Source: a virus
IMG/VR virus record: IMGVR_UViG_3300025929_000023
Location: 1-47,312 of that record
DNA: 47,312 nucleotides
Strand: one strand, 5' to 3'
Below are positions 13,021 to 20,583 of this stretch, piece after piece. The position numbers were made by a program, and so were the translations under genes. How positions within the stretch are numbered: position 1 is the first letter of the stretch; each line of letters opens with the position of its first letter. Under the pieces are notes generated by a model. The model worked only from the letters and a program-made list of their open reading frames with translations, had not been told where the DNA came from and did no database searches.

Positions 13021-13349
13021 GCGAAACCGGCAATGTAACAGCTCCCATCCTCGCAGCGCTGACCAAGGCGGGGTACTTCTGTATGCGACTTAACTCGGGC
13101 ATGGCGAAGATCGGCAGGCACTATGTGAAGCTCTGCCCCAAAGGGACGGCCGACATTCTTCTCTGCCCCCCTTTCCAGCCCTGCGTGTGGATCGAAACCA
13201 AGACAGAGAAGGGCCACACCAATCCGGAGCAGGTGAAGGCTCAAGCAGAATTTGCTTTCAGAGTGGAAGCGCTGGGCCATTCCTACCTACGCGCAACCAA
13301 ACTGGATGACGTGCTAGCTGTGCTGAATTCAAGGAAAGAGGCCCTGTGA
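13017..13349 (+). CDS. VRR-NUC domain nuclease
   Basis: A 110-residue stand-alone VRR-NUC protein (PF08774), a PD-(D/E)XK family enzyme often acting on branched DNA in phages. The conserved core is visible: KGTADILLCPP (catalytic Asp) near residues 42-52, VWIETKTEKGH (ExK) near residues 59-69, and NPEQVKAQAEFAFRVEALGH with the conserved Gln. GTG start overlaps the upstream stop. Probable role: resolution of replication or recombination intermediates, working with the ERF/YqaJ pair. Confidence 0.85.
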   Translation: MSETGNVTAPILAALTKAGYFCMRLNSGMAKIGRHYVKLCPKGTADILLCPPFQPCVWIETKTEKGHTNPEQVKAQAEFAFRVEALGHSYLRATKLDDVLAVLNSRKEAL

Positions 13350-13657
13350 GCGCTGCTACGACGCAAGCCTGGAAGCGGAGCCACGCTGAGTATGTCCGCA
13401 AGGTCAATCGGGCCTACATGCGCCAGCAACGCCGTGAAGCGGGTATGGCTGAGAGAGATCTGGACTGGGGAATTCAGCAAGCCTTTGCAGAGAGGTTTGG
13501 CGTTGCCCGAAAGATCATCCGCAAGGTCGGTACACGCCAGTTGTGCCTGTGTCGATTGGACGAGGCTCGCAGGATCTTGCTACATGCGGTAAAAGCTGAG
13601 AGTGTTGCAGGAAAAAAAGCCAACGCTGCCGTGAATCAGAAGCGGAAGGCAGCATGA
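13346..13657 (+). CDS. Hypothetical basic protein
   Basis: A 103-residue, Arg/Lys-rich helical protein (YMRQQRREAGMAERDLD, GVARKIIRKVGTRQLC). GTG start coupled to the nuclease stop. The helix pair GIQQAFAERFGVARKIIRK could be a helix-turn-helix DNA-binding unit, but this is weak. It sits in the nuclease/anti-restriction stretch. Confidence 0.55.
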   Translation: MSAATTQAWKRSHAEYVRKVNRAYMRQQRREAGMAERDLDWGIQQAFAERFGVARKIIRKVGTRQLCLCRLDEARRILLHAVKAESVAGKKANAAVNQKRKAA

Positions 13658-13749
13658 CTCTGGTGATCTGGCACCACATAGACGGGTGGTTTCCTCAGTT
13701 GAGGGCCGCTTGGAAAGCCGGGAGAGCGTTGTGGAACAGGAGAGGGTGA
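13654..13749 (+). CDS. Possible 31-residue Trp-rich miniprotein
   Basis: A very short frame bridging two overlapping genes: its ATG overlaps the upstream stop (ATGA) and its stop overlaps the next start (TGATG). GGAAGG precedes the start. The peptide has four Trp (VIWHHIDGWFPQL, AAWKAGRALW) and is basic and amphipathic. Perfect coupling on both sides supports expression; function unknown. Confidence 0.45.
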   Translation: MTLVIWHHIDGWFPQLRAAWKAGRALWNRRG

Positions 13750-13949
13750 TGAGCATTGAATGTGGGGAATGTGAAATGGATTTGCGCGGAGGGCATGATA
13801 AGTCGTGTTCTCGCTGGAAGGCTTTCATATCGGACTCATGCGCCAGTAATAGGCACGAGTATTGTGAGGATGAACTTCGCAACGACGAGTGTGACATTCA
13901 GTGTGATTGCGCCTGCCATAACAATCCCGAACAACCGGAATTGGCGTAA
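13749..13949 (+). CDS. Cys-rich small protein
   Basis: A 66-residue protein with ten or so cysteines: CGECEMD, KSCSRW, then a CASNRHEYC...CDIQCDCACH tail. The tail resembles that of the product at 12796, so both probably carry the same metal-binding microdomain. Start ATG 13749 overlaps the previous stop. Function unknown. Confidence 0.55.
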   Translation: MSIECGECEMDLRGGHDKSCSRWKAFISDSCASNRHEYCEDELRNDECDIQCDCACHNNPEQPELA

Positions 13950-13983
13950 TCCGGGCTCCGGCTTGGAAGAGATGGAGGAGAAG

Positions 13984-14292
13984 GTGAGCGAACCGAAGCG
14001 GATTCAGCGTAAACGCGGCAAGGGATGGAAGATGCCGGAAGGCGCTGTCTACGTGGGCAGGCCGACACGATTTGGCAATAACTTCACGGTCGCTGAATAT
14101 GGGCGCGATCTTGCAGTATTCAACTTCCGCCAGCGCATGAGAAATATGGCGCTTATCAATCCATCGTTCTTTGATGCGATTCGCGGCAAAGACTTAGCTT
14201 GCTGGTGCCCTCTTGACCAGCCATGCCATGCAGACGTGTTGCTCAAAATCGCCAATGCTAAAGAGGAGCCACCCCATGACCCCCAAGGATGA
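13984..14292 (+). CDS. DUF4326 protein
   Basis: A 102-residue protein of the DUF4326 family (PF14216). The signature is clear: RKRGKGWKMPEGAVYVGRPT, then RFGNNF, and at the end GKDLACWCPLDQPCHADVLL. The family is widespread in phages; its biochemical role is not established. The start GTG 13984 is chosen because GGAGG lies five bases upstream; ATG 13972 in the same frame is an alternative. Confidence 0.8.
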   Translation: MSEPKRIQRKRGKGWKMPEGAVYVGRPTRFGNNFTVAEYGRDLAVFNFRQRMRNMALINPSFFDAIRGKDLACWCPLDQPCHADVLLKIANAKEEPPHDPQG

Positions 14293-14467
14293 GATGGAAC
14301 TGAGGCCGTGTCCGTTTTGTGGCAGCGAAGCGCGGTGGGCCGCTACTTGTGGCGGCGACGACAGTTGGGAGATTCAGTGCTCTAACGTGGACTGCTGCAT
14401 AGTCCTATTTGCAGGCGCATCGGCGGAAGAAACATGCAGATCATGGAACACGCGGGTGCCCCAATGA
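14276..14467 (+). CDS. Lar-like restriction-alleviation protein
   Basis: A 63-residue protein matching the Lar restriction alleviation family (PF14354): ELRPCPFCGSEARW near residues 8-21, IQCSNVDCCI near residues 35-44, and the terminal ETCRSWNTR. Family members modulate host type I restriction/modification. It overlaps the DUF4326 gene by 17 bases. With the cytosine methyltransferase at 11865 this gives two distinct anti-restriction functions, although many phage Lar homologues are untested. Confidence 0.75.
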   Translation: MTPKDEMELRPCPFCGSEARWAATCGGDDSWEIQCSNVDCCIVLFAGASAEETCRSWNTRVPQ

Positions 14468-14793
14468 TCCTCCCCAGAGAAGCACTGCAATTGATCGCCA
14501 TGATGGGCGAGGTTTGCAAGCGCGACGATCCGTTCTATGAAGCGGGGAAGATGCGCGGATTGCTGCACTCCGCCGTCCATCTCTACCTTCAGGCGCACTC
14601 GCCAGCGAGCGACTTTGATGTGGAGGAGATGTACGTGGTGACGCATGAGGCGTTTGAAAGAAGGGTACGGACTGGAGCTGCAATTGTGAGCAAAATAGGA
14701 GCGGGATGCATCATTGTGCTCGGCGCGATGTACTTTATTTTCCTCATCGCAGATGTGGTTCTGATGATTCTTTTTGTGGTCGGGAAGAGGTGA
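14464..14793 (+). CDS. Hypothetical protein with C-terminal membrane segment
   Basis: A 109-residue protein. The soluble N-terminal domain (MILPREALQLIAMMGEVCKR) ends in one or two closely spaced hydrophobic stretches around residues 78-106 (IIVLGAMYFIFLIADVVLMI). It would be a tail-anchored inner-membrane protein with its bulk in the cytoplasm. ATGA overlap with the Lar-like gene. Confidence 0.6.
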   Translation: MILPREALQLIAMMGEVCKRDDPFYEAGKMRGLLHSAVHLYLQAHSPASDFDVEEMYVVTHEAFERRVRTGAAIVSKIGAGCIIVLGAMYFIFLIADVVLMILFVVGKR

Positions 14794-14797
14794 GACG

Positions 14798-15178
14798 GTG
14801 ACACAGGATGAAGAGTTTGTGAGGGAGCACTGGAAGCACATAAGTTACCACGAGCCATTTGTGCGCATTGATCAGATTGAGGCGGATCATTACGACGACA
14901 GAACTTGTGTCGGCTGGGAGGACGCGGCAGCCTTTACCAGAGAGCGGCTGGAGCAGATACGGCAGCTGGAAGCAGATGTCGCGCTGGTAGATGGGATATT
15001 TAAAAGCGCGGTGCGGATCGTTAAGGGCCAGATTAACTACGACCATTACATCAGCTTTGTTCCCGAGCAGGTGGTTGAGTGCGTAAGGCTCCAGCGCATC
15101 CTCGCCCGCGAACAAGCAGTCTTGTCTGATCTGAAGCGGGGCATGATCGGAGGCGACGATGGGAAGCGGGAAGGGTGA
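14798..15178 (+). CDS. Hypothetical helical protein
   Basis: A 126-residue protein from GTG 14798 behind AAGAGGTGAG. Mostly helical, with a coiled-coil-like middle (FTRERLEQIRQLEADVALVD). Its last codons (GKREG) and the following intergenic bases match the end of the gene at 5061-5504 at DNA level. Function unknown. Confidence 0.55.
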   Translation: MTQDEEFVREHWKHISYHEPFVRIDQIEADHYDDRTCVGWEDAAAFTRERLEQIRQLEADVALVDGIFKSAVRIVKGQINYDHYISFVPEQVVECVRLQRILAREQAVLSDLKRGMIGGDDGKREG

Positions 15179-15182
15179 GGGG

Positions 15183-15551
15183 ATGAAGGTGCCGGAAGAT
15201 TTGTTTCTAGTCCACGCAGGCTACGAAACGGTCGTGGAGCGCACAGGCGAGGATGACCGAGAGCATGTAGATGCATCTCTAATCGTTGAACTCATCGAGC
15301 GCATAGCCGAGTTGGAGGCAGACAGAGATGAGATGAAGCGCCAGCGCGACATTCTGCTGGAAACAGACATTCACAAGACTCTGGCCGCGCTGAAGCTGGA
15401 GAATGAGCGGCTGAAGGCTGCAGCGTGGGCGGTCCTAGAAGACGACGATTGCGACTCTTGTGACGGCGAATGTGGCAACCAGACTTGTGCTTATCAGAGG
15501 CTCAGAGAAGCACTCGCAGACATCGGAGATACCTCGAAGGAGATGGAATGA
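15183..15551 (+). CDS. Coiled-coil protein with Cys cluster
   Basis: A 122-residue protein starting MKVPEDLFLVHAG. A coiled coil spans about residues 35-85 (ERIAELEADRDEMKRQRDIL). Then follows CDSCDGECGNQTC, a dense Cys cluster likely to bind zinc. The start region is a near copy of 5481-5520. An upstream ATG (15159) in the same frame is possible. Function unknown. Confidence 0.55.
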   Translation: MKVPEDLFLVHAGYETVVERTGEDDREHVDASLIVELIERIAELEADRDEMKRQRDILLETDIHKTLAALKLENERLKAAAWAVLEDDDCDSCDGECGNQTCAYQRLREALADIGDTSKEME

Positions 15552-15673
15552 TCGCGATAATTCTGGTGCTAACTGTGTGGAATTGGATAGGTATGTGGAG
15601 TCTGCATGGGAAGGTGGATGCCATTCGGAAAGCGCAGCTCGCAGCCCCACCAGAGGCCCATCATGAAGGGTAG
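15548..15673 (+). CDS. Small single-span membrane protein
   Basis: A 41-residue protein: MIAIILVLTVWNWIGMWSLH forms a membrane segment, followed by a short charged helix ending PPEAHHEG. The start overlaps the previous stop (ATGA); 11 bases overlap the next gene. Compact phage membrane peptide of unknown role. Confidence 0.5.
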   Translation: MIAIILVLTVWNWIGMWSLHGKVDAIRKAQLAAPPEAHHEG

Positions 15674-15869
15674 CCTGATCTGTTCCTGCGGATCTGTGGC
15701 CCTTTGGTATGTAGGATCTGAGGGGTTCTGCCGTGCTCACAAAGCCGAGGCTTACGAAGCTGCAGCACGCGACAAGAGGCTCCAGCAATCGATCGCCGGC
15801 CTTCTGGCTCTCGACCACCAGCGCAAATGTAAAGACGAGCACGAAATGGCGACAAGGAGCCACAGATGA
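15663..15869 (+). CDS. Hypothetical Cys-containing protein
   Basis: A 68-residue protein with CSCGSVALWYVG and a further Cys/His pair (FCRAHKAEAY), a plausible small zinc site in the first 30 residues, then a helix rich in Arg and Lys. It overlaps both neighbouring genes. Unrecognised. Confidence 0.5.
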   Translation: MKGSLICSCGSVALWYVGSEGFCRAHKAEAYEAAARDKRLQQSIAGLLALDHQRKCKDEHEMATRSHR

Positions 15870-16075
15870 GCGGCAGGCTAATAAAACTGGAAATCCGCGA
15901 AGTGATGAACATTCAGCAAGCCTCTGATTATCTTGGCCTTTCACCAGACACGCTCTACAAATATGCGAATGATAACTTGGTGCCAGCATTCAAGTTCGGC
16001 AACCGCTGGAGATTCAAAAAGTCGTGCTTAGATGCATGGATGGAGAAAATCTCCATGATCGGCACGCTTAAATGA
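15866..16075 (+). CDS. Excisionase-like helix-turn-helix protein
   Basis: A 69-residue protein with the MerR/excisionase-type winged helix (HTH_17): MNIQQASDYLGLSPDTLYKY, then the wing NLVPAFKFGNRWRFKK and the end helix CLDAWMEK. The family includes recombination directionality factors and small transcription regulators. It is the last gene of the early operon, directly before the promoter at 16089. It could be the excisionase partner of the integrase or a late-gene activator; the sequence does not decide. Confidence 0.75.
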   Translation: MSGRLIKLEIREVMNIQQASDYLGLSPDTLYKYANDNLVPAFKFGNRWRFKKSCLDAWMEKISMIGTLK

Positions 16076-16088
16076 CATATCAAAGCTA

Positions 16089-16116
16089 TTGACAGCCTAA
16101 AAAATATGTCTATACT
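16089..16116 (+). promoter_or_regulatory. Promoter at the early/late boundary
   Basis: TTGACA (16089-16094), a 16-base A/T-rich spacer and TATACT (16111-16116). It sits between the excisionase-like gene and the terminase genes. TTGACAGCCT recurs at 24953 before the coat gene. Likely drives the packaging and head genes. Confidence 0.7.
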
Positions 16117-16207
16117 CTCACCCGTCAATCCACCAGCAGTCTGCTTTAGGGACCCGAGGGCCCATCTGCTCGGCCTGCTGCAAGACCAAGAGTTTTCCTT
16201 TCTCAAA

Positions 16208-16552
16208 ATGAGCAATCAAGACCTCGTAAAGCACATTTACGGTCATACGGCGAAGTTCGGCTGGGTGCAGAAGCGCATCGCACAACACGCGTCTTTTGTG
16301 TGGATTGTCTACGGCGAAACATTCCGAGACGCGACATACGCTGAAGCTGCTGCCATGCGCATCGAACAGGCCAAGCAGGAGCAAGGCCTCGTTTACTTTG
16401 TTGAGGGCAAAAACGGAGAGATGATCGCCAAGTCCTACTTCGCAGAGCTGCCCTCTTTTCACGTGGAATGGTCGACAGTCCCACAGCAAACCCTTGCAAG
16501 AAAAGGCTATGCTTTGATCCGCCAAGCGCAGGAATTCGCTGCTGCTCAGTAG
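16208..16552 (+). CDS. Hypothetical protein before the terminase genes
   Basis: A 114-residue protein (MSNQDLVKHIYGHTAKFGWV). ATG 16208 is chosen because the only earlier ATG of the frame (16106) lies inside the promoter, upstream of the likely transcript start. No good ribosome site precedes 16208, so a start elsewhere in 16120-16208 is possible. The middle contains WIVYGETFRDATYAEAAAMR and a C-terminal helix. Function unknown. Confidence 0.5.
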   Translation: MSNQDLVKHIYGHTAKFGWVQKRIAQHASFVWIVYGETFRDATYAEAAAMRIEQAKQEQGLVYFVEGKNGEMIAKSYFAELPSFHVEWSTVPQQTLARKGYALIRQAQEFAAAQ

Positions 16553-16557
16553 AAACC

Positions 16558-16953
16558 ATGCCAGCAATCAATTGGACTCCTGAGTTAGAAGCAAGCGTGC
16601 TCTCGTTGATCGAAGCAGGCAGCCCATTACGCGCAACTGCAGAGAAAAACGGCATTTCAGCCTCAGCGATTATCAGGCAAGTGCAAGCAAGTGAAGACTT
16701 TGCAAAACGATACGCGCGCGCGAAAGAAATACAGGTCGAGCAGCTTGCTGATGAATTGCTGACGATCGCAGACAGCGCAGATGCAGAGACCTACAATGCA
16801 TCGAGACTCCAGGTCGACACGCGCAAGTGGTTGCTTTCAAAGCTGATCCCAAAGAAATACGGCGACAAGAGTCCAGGGGATAGCCCCGACAATCCTCTGC
16901 ATGTAGGCCTGCAAGTCATCACATCCGTACCACGTCCGAAGCAAGGAGAATAG
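16558..16953 (+). CDS. terS: Terminase small subunit
   Basis: A 131-residue protein with an N-terminal helix-turn-helix (NWTPELEASVLSLIEAGSPL, then SASAIIRQVQAS), a middle oligomerisation helix (EIQVEQLADELLTIADSADA) and the typical end RLQVDTRKWLLSKLIPKKYG. This order matches small terminases that recognise the packaging site and load the large subunit. It lies 600 bases before the large subunit, with two small genes between. Confidence 0.85.
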   Translation: MPAINWTPELEASVLSLIEAGSPLRATAEKNGISASAIIRQVQASEDFAKRYARAKEIQVEQLADELLTIADSADAETYNASRLQVDTRKWLLSKLIPKKYGDKSPGDSPDNPLHVGLQVITSVPRPKQGE

Positions 16954-16955
16954 GC

Positions 16956-17297
16956 ATGCCGGCATACGCAGCAGGACAGGCGCAAGCAATCACCCCGGGC
17001 GACTTGGTAACTCTTTCGTCTGCAGCACTTTCGGGTCTGAAAACTATTGCTGTGGCGTATGGTCCGAGTGGCGATGAAGCCTCGAATCTGCTGGTGATTG
17101 CCAATGAATCGGCCGTGGCTTTGACGGTCCAGTATGCGCGCAAGGATGTGGAAGCAAGCTATCAGGCTTACAGCTATCTCGGCACAGCGGTTACGGTTGC
17201 AGCCAATACAGCAGTGAGCTTTCCTGCAGCGCTCGGGTTCTATCGCGTGCTCGCAGCGTCCGATCCTGGCGCAACGACGATTACCATCGCACGATAG
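16956..17297 (+). CDS. Hypothetical beta-rich protein
   Basis: A 113-residue protein of alternating hydrophobic strands, with no cysteine and few charges (ITPGDLVTLSSAALSGLKTI, VAANTAVSFPAALGFYRVLA). Good AAGGAGAATA ribosome site. Such small beta proteins in head modules are often decoration or virion surface proteins. I do not recognise this one. Confidence 0.6.
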   Translation: MPAYAAGQAQAITPGDLVTLSSAALSGLKTIAVAYGPSGDEASNLLVIANESAVALTVQYARKDVEASYQAYSYLGTAVTVAANTAVSFPAALGFYRVLAASDPGATTITIAR

Positions 17298-17308
17298 GCG
17301 TATATACG

Positions 17309-17560
17309 ATGACCATGATTTCGCTAAAAGTAAGCCCTGAAATGCTGGAGCGTATAGACGCTGAGGCAGAGTTGTGCGGCATGACGCGCACAGCTCTGCT
17401 GCTTAAGCCGTGGAGCGAAGAGCCCGTACGCGGGCAGCCTGCTTGGGATACTCGAGACTATTCGCAAATGCGCTATGCGGGAATCAACCGCACTTCGCGC
17501 CCCGCGCACGCTGTCGACTGCAAGTGCTGGACCTGTAGACCACCCAAGGCTGATGCCTGA
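17309..17560 (+). CDS. Hypothetical protein with RHH-like N-terminus
   Basis: An 83-residue protein. Residues 3-32 (MISLKVSPEMLERIDAEAEL, CGMTRTALLL) follow a ribbon-helix-helix pattern, and the C-terminus has CKCWTCRPP, a possible zinc site. Two adjacent ATGs (17309, 17315) are possible starts. It overlaps the large terminase start by eight bases. A DNA-binding role in packaging or late regulation is possible. Confidence 0.55.
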   Translation: MTMISLKVSPEMLERIDAEAELCGMTRTALLLKPWSEEPVRGQPAWDTRDYSQMRYAGINRTSRPAHAVDCKCWTCRPPKADA

Positions 17561-19139
17561 ACAGCGCACCATACAAGACATCCGATCTGGCCCTGATCGT
17601 TTCGTCTTTGACATGCGCGATGTCTACGACCCGTATCCGTTCCAGCGCGAGTTCCATGCTTCACCAGCGCCCTACGGGTTTCTAGGTGGCGCAGCCGGGC
17701 CGGGCAAGACAGCGGCAGGCCTGATGGAACAGTTTCACGCCTGCAATGCCTTCAACCTCGAGGACGGGCCAAAGGTTCACACGCTCAGCCTGCGCCGAAC
17801 CTACCCGAAGCTCGAGGCCACCGTCATCACCCGCTTTCGTGAGCTGTTTCCGAAAGAGCTCTACTCGAAGTTCAACGAGACCAAGAGCGAGGTCATCTGG
17901 AAGAACGGGGCGACAACCAAGTTCGGCTCCATGCAGTACGACTACAACGCATGGGACTATCAAGGTCAGTGGCTTCAGATCTATTATGACGAGCTCTGCG
18001 AATTCACCTTCAAGCAGTGGATGGCGACTTCAGCCTGGAACCGCTGCCCGGTCTCGAGGCAGGTTCGCAAGTTCGGCTCAGGCAATCCGATCGGTATTGG
18101 AGCGGTGTGGGTCGAAGATGTCTTTGTGAAGCATGTGCCATGCATGGAGATGGACGCTTCGCAGAAGAAAAGCTACTGCCCCGAAGACTATCCCTACTTC
18201 GAAGCCACGTACCTCGACAATCCGGTCTATGCCAACGATCCGGTATTCCTCAAGAACCTTGAAGCCTACCCCGAGGCAATGCGCGATGCGCTGAAGTTTG
18301 CCAAGTGGGGCGCAGCAGGCGGATATTTCCGGGGCGTCTGGGATGAGAGCGTTCATGTCTTTCCGGCGCACACGCTCGAGATCAAGCCCTGGTGGAAGCA
18401 GTGGATTTCAGGCAACTGGGGATTTGCCCATCCAGCCAGCTATTACAAGCACGTCATGGACGATGAAGGCATTCTCTATACCTATGATGAGCTATTTGAG
18501 CGCGAGAAAGAGCCGGAAGAACTAGCCAAGATTCTCTCTGAATGGGCGCTTGATTCACAGGGCCAGATGCCGAAGTTTGAGAACTTTGCGCACTCCTTCG
18601 ACGCCAATGCTACCAAGAAGACGGCGACGATGGGCGAAAACTCAAACTCCGTGAACAACCGGATGCTGCCCATCCTAAGAAAGCACGGCATCCCGGCACC
18701 GCACGAGTCGACGCGAGACAAGCTGGGCAGAGACACGCTGATGCGGGAAAGACTTCGCCAGAGGGTGCAATTAGGTGAGGACGCGGACGGGCATCTGATC
18801 GAGGTTCCAGCGTGGCAGATTGCTGATTCCTGCACGCAGCTACGACGCATCATTCCCATCATGAAGGCTGATGAAGTGCAGCCGGAGAAGATGGAAGCCA
18901 CGCTCGACGGAACCGATTCACCGCTGCAGGGCGCCGGATATGGTTTGTATGCGATCTACGGCAAGCCGCGGGAAAAGCCAAGAGATGTGCAGTTAGCCGA
19001 AGTCTTGGCGGCGATTCAGAAGCCCGATCCCGAGATTGAGCAGACGGCAAGGGCAATGGCAGGACGCAAGTTTGATGTGAACTGGGGCAAGACGCACCAG
19101 CCAGTGAGGAGAAGTCTGAGATGGGGCAGGCCGAAGTGA
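17553..19139 (+). CDS. terL: Terminase large subunit
   Basis: A 528-residue packaging motor. The ATPase domain has Walker A GGAAGPGKTAAG near residues 44-55 and Walker B IYYDE near residues 141-145. The C-terminal nuclease region starts at ISGNWGFAHP near residues 284-293; in relatives the first position after SG is the metal-binding Asp, here Asn. Later acids are at YTYDELFERE and SFDANATKK. It would drive DNA into the procapsid and cut it. The start is the ATG overlapping the preceding stop. The last 19 bases overlap the next gene. Confidence 0.93.
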   Translation: MPEQRTIQDIRSGPDRFVFDMRDVYDPYPFQREFHASPAPYGFLGGAAGPGKTAAGLMEQFHACNAFNLEDGPKVHTLSLRRTYPKLEATVITRFRELFPKELYSKFNETKSEVIWKNGATTKFGSMQYDYNAWDYQGQWLQIYYDELCEFTFKQWMATSAWNRCPVSRQVRKFGSGNPIGIGAVWVEDVFVKHVPCMEMDASQKKSYCPEDYPYFEATYLDNPVYANDPVFLKNLEAYPEAMRDALKFAKWGAAGGYFRGVWDESVHVFPAHTLEIKPWWKQWISGNWGFAHPASYYKHVMDDEGILYTYDELFEREKEPEELAKILSEWALDSQGQMPKFENFAHSFDANATKKTATMGENSNSVNNRMLPILRKHGIPAPHESTRDKLGRDTLMRERLRQRVQLGEDADGHLIEVPAWQIADSCTQLRRIIPIMKADEVQPEKMEATLDGTDSPLQGAGYGLYAIYGKPREKPRDVQLAEVLAAIQKPDPEIEQTARAMAGRKFDVNWGKTHQPVRRSLRWGRPK

Positions 19140-19420
19140 AGAGGTTTTACAGGCTGCGGTATTGGCTCGCGCACAAACTCCTTGGCTTTCGCAAGTGCGA
19201 ACAGATCGTCACCTATGTTGGCGACTGCCCTGAGGCTGCTGAGAAGCAAAAGGCTGTATATGAAGCCAAAATCAAGGAGATTAGGGCATCCACTCCTCAG
19301 CCCCGCCGTCGCATCGGCCTAGCTGAAATGCGCGCGCGCCGCGAAGCAGAATCTTTCAAGCCTGTCGAACATCAGGCACAAGTCACTCAAAACAACATTG
19401 CAGCCATGGAGGGCAAATAG
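19121..19420 (+). CDS. Hypothetical basic protein
   Basis: A 99-residue protein, Arg/Lys-rich (VKRFYRLRYWLAHKLLGFRK), with a helix EAAEKQKAVYEAKIKEI and a basic tail. It overlaps the 3' end of the terminase gene by 19 bases, with GGAGAAG upstream of the ATG. Unknown function in the head module. Confidence 0.55.
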   Translation: MGQAEVKRFYRLRYWLAHKLLGFRKCEQIVTYVGDCPEAAEKQKAVYEAKIKEIRASTPQPRRRIGLAEMRARREAESFKPVEHQAQVTQNNIAAMEGK

Positions 19421-19795
19421 ATGCCGCTTGATTCCACAGGAACCTACCGCCACAATGATCAGTCCGCACGGCTGCACTCAGCCAAGCCGGAAAAGCCTCT
19501 TGCGCCCAAAGGCACACCCGAAGAGAAGCCGGAACCGGAAGAGCATGACGCGATTCACGAGCATCTGAAGCAGCGCCATGCTGAAACCGGCAATGCTCAC
19601 TCGCACATCGAGCACCATGCCGATGGCTCGCACACCTCGCATCACATTGACGAATCCGGCGAAGTCTCAGGCCCGCATGATCACGAAAACCTCCAGGCCC
19701 TGAAACAGCACATGGATCAGTTCGCCAATGAAGAGGAAGGCGAGCAGGGCGAAGGACAGGAAGAGCCTGCGCACATGTCTGCGCTTGGCGTCTAA
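19421..19795 (+). CDS. His-rich acidic protein
   Basis: A 124-residue, strongly hydrophilic protein with 17 histidines and a high Glu content (HDAIHEHLKQRH, HSHIEHHADGSHTSHHIDE). It is likely disordered or metal-binding. It begins at the base after the previous stop. His-rich low-complexity proteins of this kind occur in head modules of several phages with unknown role. Confidence 0.6.
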   Translation: MPLDSTGTYRHNDQSARLHSAKPEKPLAPKGTPEEKPEPEEHDAIHEHLKQRHAETGNAHSHIEHHADGSHTSHHIDESGEVSGPHDHENLQALKQHMDQFANEEEGEQGEGQEEPAHMSALGV

Positions 19796-19797
19796 CA

Positions 19798-19995
19798 ATG
19801 GCTGATGCAACTCAACCCGTACCTGGGCCGCTTGCTCCGAAGCTGGGCGGGGTCCGCTTCTACTACTGCACGACCTGCGGGCAGATGTATTTCGAACTGC
19901 CTCCGGATCGTATCTGCCTTGGCTGCCACAAACAGGGCGGATTCAAACAGGTGGACATCAATAGCGTGGACGTGCGCGAAACGTTCCCCGCATAG
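19798..19995 (+). CDS. Zinc-ribbon hypothetical protein
   Basis: A 65-residue protein with a clear zinc ribbon: YYCTTCGQMY (residues 22-31) and ICLGCHKQG (residues 39-47). The start is two bases after the previous stop. A possible packaging-related or structural protein; unassigned. Confidence 0.6.
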   Translation: MADATQPVPGPLAPKLGGVRFYYCTTCGQMYFELPPDRICLGCHKQGGFKQVDINSVDVRETFPA

Positions 19996-20004
19996 GAGAG
20001 ACAG

Positions 20005-20574
20005 ATGGCTGCTTCAGTCAGCAATGGCATTGCTAACGCTTTCGAATTCGCCTTTGGCGTGAACGGGCAGGCTTCTCCGCTCATCCTCGCCTCGTCCAGC
20101 ACAGGAACCGGCTCGCAAACCTACATCGTTGAGCTCGGCTACTCCACCACCGCAGACGGCCGCAAGATCCTGCCTCTCGTGGTCAACGGCTCACTTACCG
20201 TAGGAACGGGCGCAAACGCTGAGACCGTGGTTATCACGGCAGTGAGCGCGTCGAATCCGGCGGGGCTCAATCAATGCACATTTACGGCAACGTTTGCCAA
20301 TGCGCATGGCGCGGGCGAGATCGTCTCTTCAGGCTCATATGGCCTGCAGGAAGCGGCTGTCGATCGCAAGAATGCGGGCGGCGGGCTCGTGGCTCTGACT
20401 CCGTCCTGGTTTGCTGCAGCTGGTGGCCATGCGGCAGGATTGACGGCTCTGGTAGCGTTCAAGTCGCTGTCGGTGCTCACGACCGTGCTCGATTATTCGG
20501 GCGTCCCGGGCGTGTTCAGCTACAACGCCGCGGCCGGCTCGGTCTACGCTTCGACAACCCACGTCCTTTACTAG
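20005..20574 (+). CDS. Putative virion beta-protein, paralogue of the 40868 gene
   Basis: A 189-residue beta-rich protein. Residues about 92-142 (CTFTATFANAHGAGE, GLQEAAVDRKNAGGG, PSWFAAAGG) match a block in the tail gene at 40868 (TATFSNAHGAGE, GLQEGLNDANTSGGG, SAWVALGG). A shared fold in a head-region and a tail-region protein suggests a modular surface or decoration domain. GGAGAG ribosome site. Function otherwise unknown. Confidence 0.65.
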   Translation: MAASVSNGIANAFEFAFGVNGQASPLILASSSTGTGSQTYIVELGYSTTADGRKILPLVVNGSLTVGTGANAETVVITAVSASNPAGLNQCTFTATFANAHGAGEIVSSGSYGLQEAAVDRKNAGGGLVALTPSWFAAAGGHAAGLTALVAFKSLSVLTTVLDYSGVPGVFSYNAAAGSVYASTTHVLY

Positions 20575-20583
20575 GGGTGAGGG

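Noticed and set aside
16106-16207. ATG 16106 as start of the pre-terminase gene
   Set aside because: It lies between the -35 and -10 boxes of the promoter at 16089-16116, upstream of the expected transcript start.
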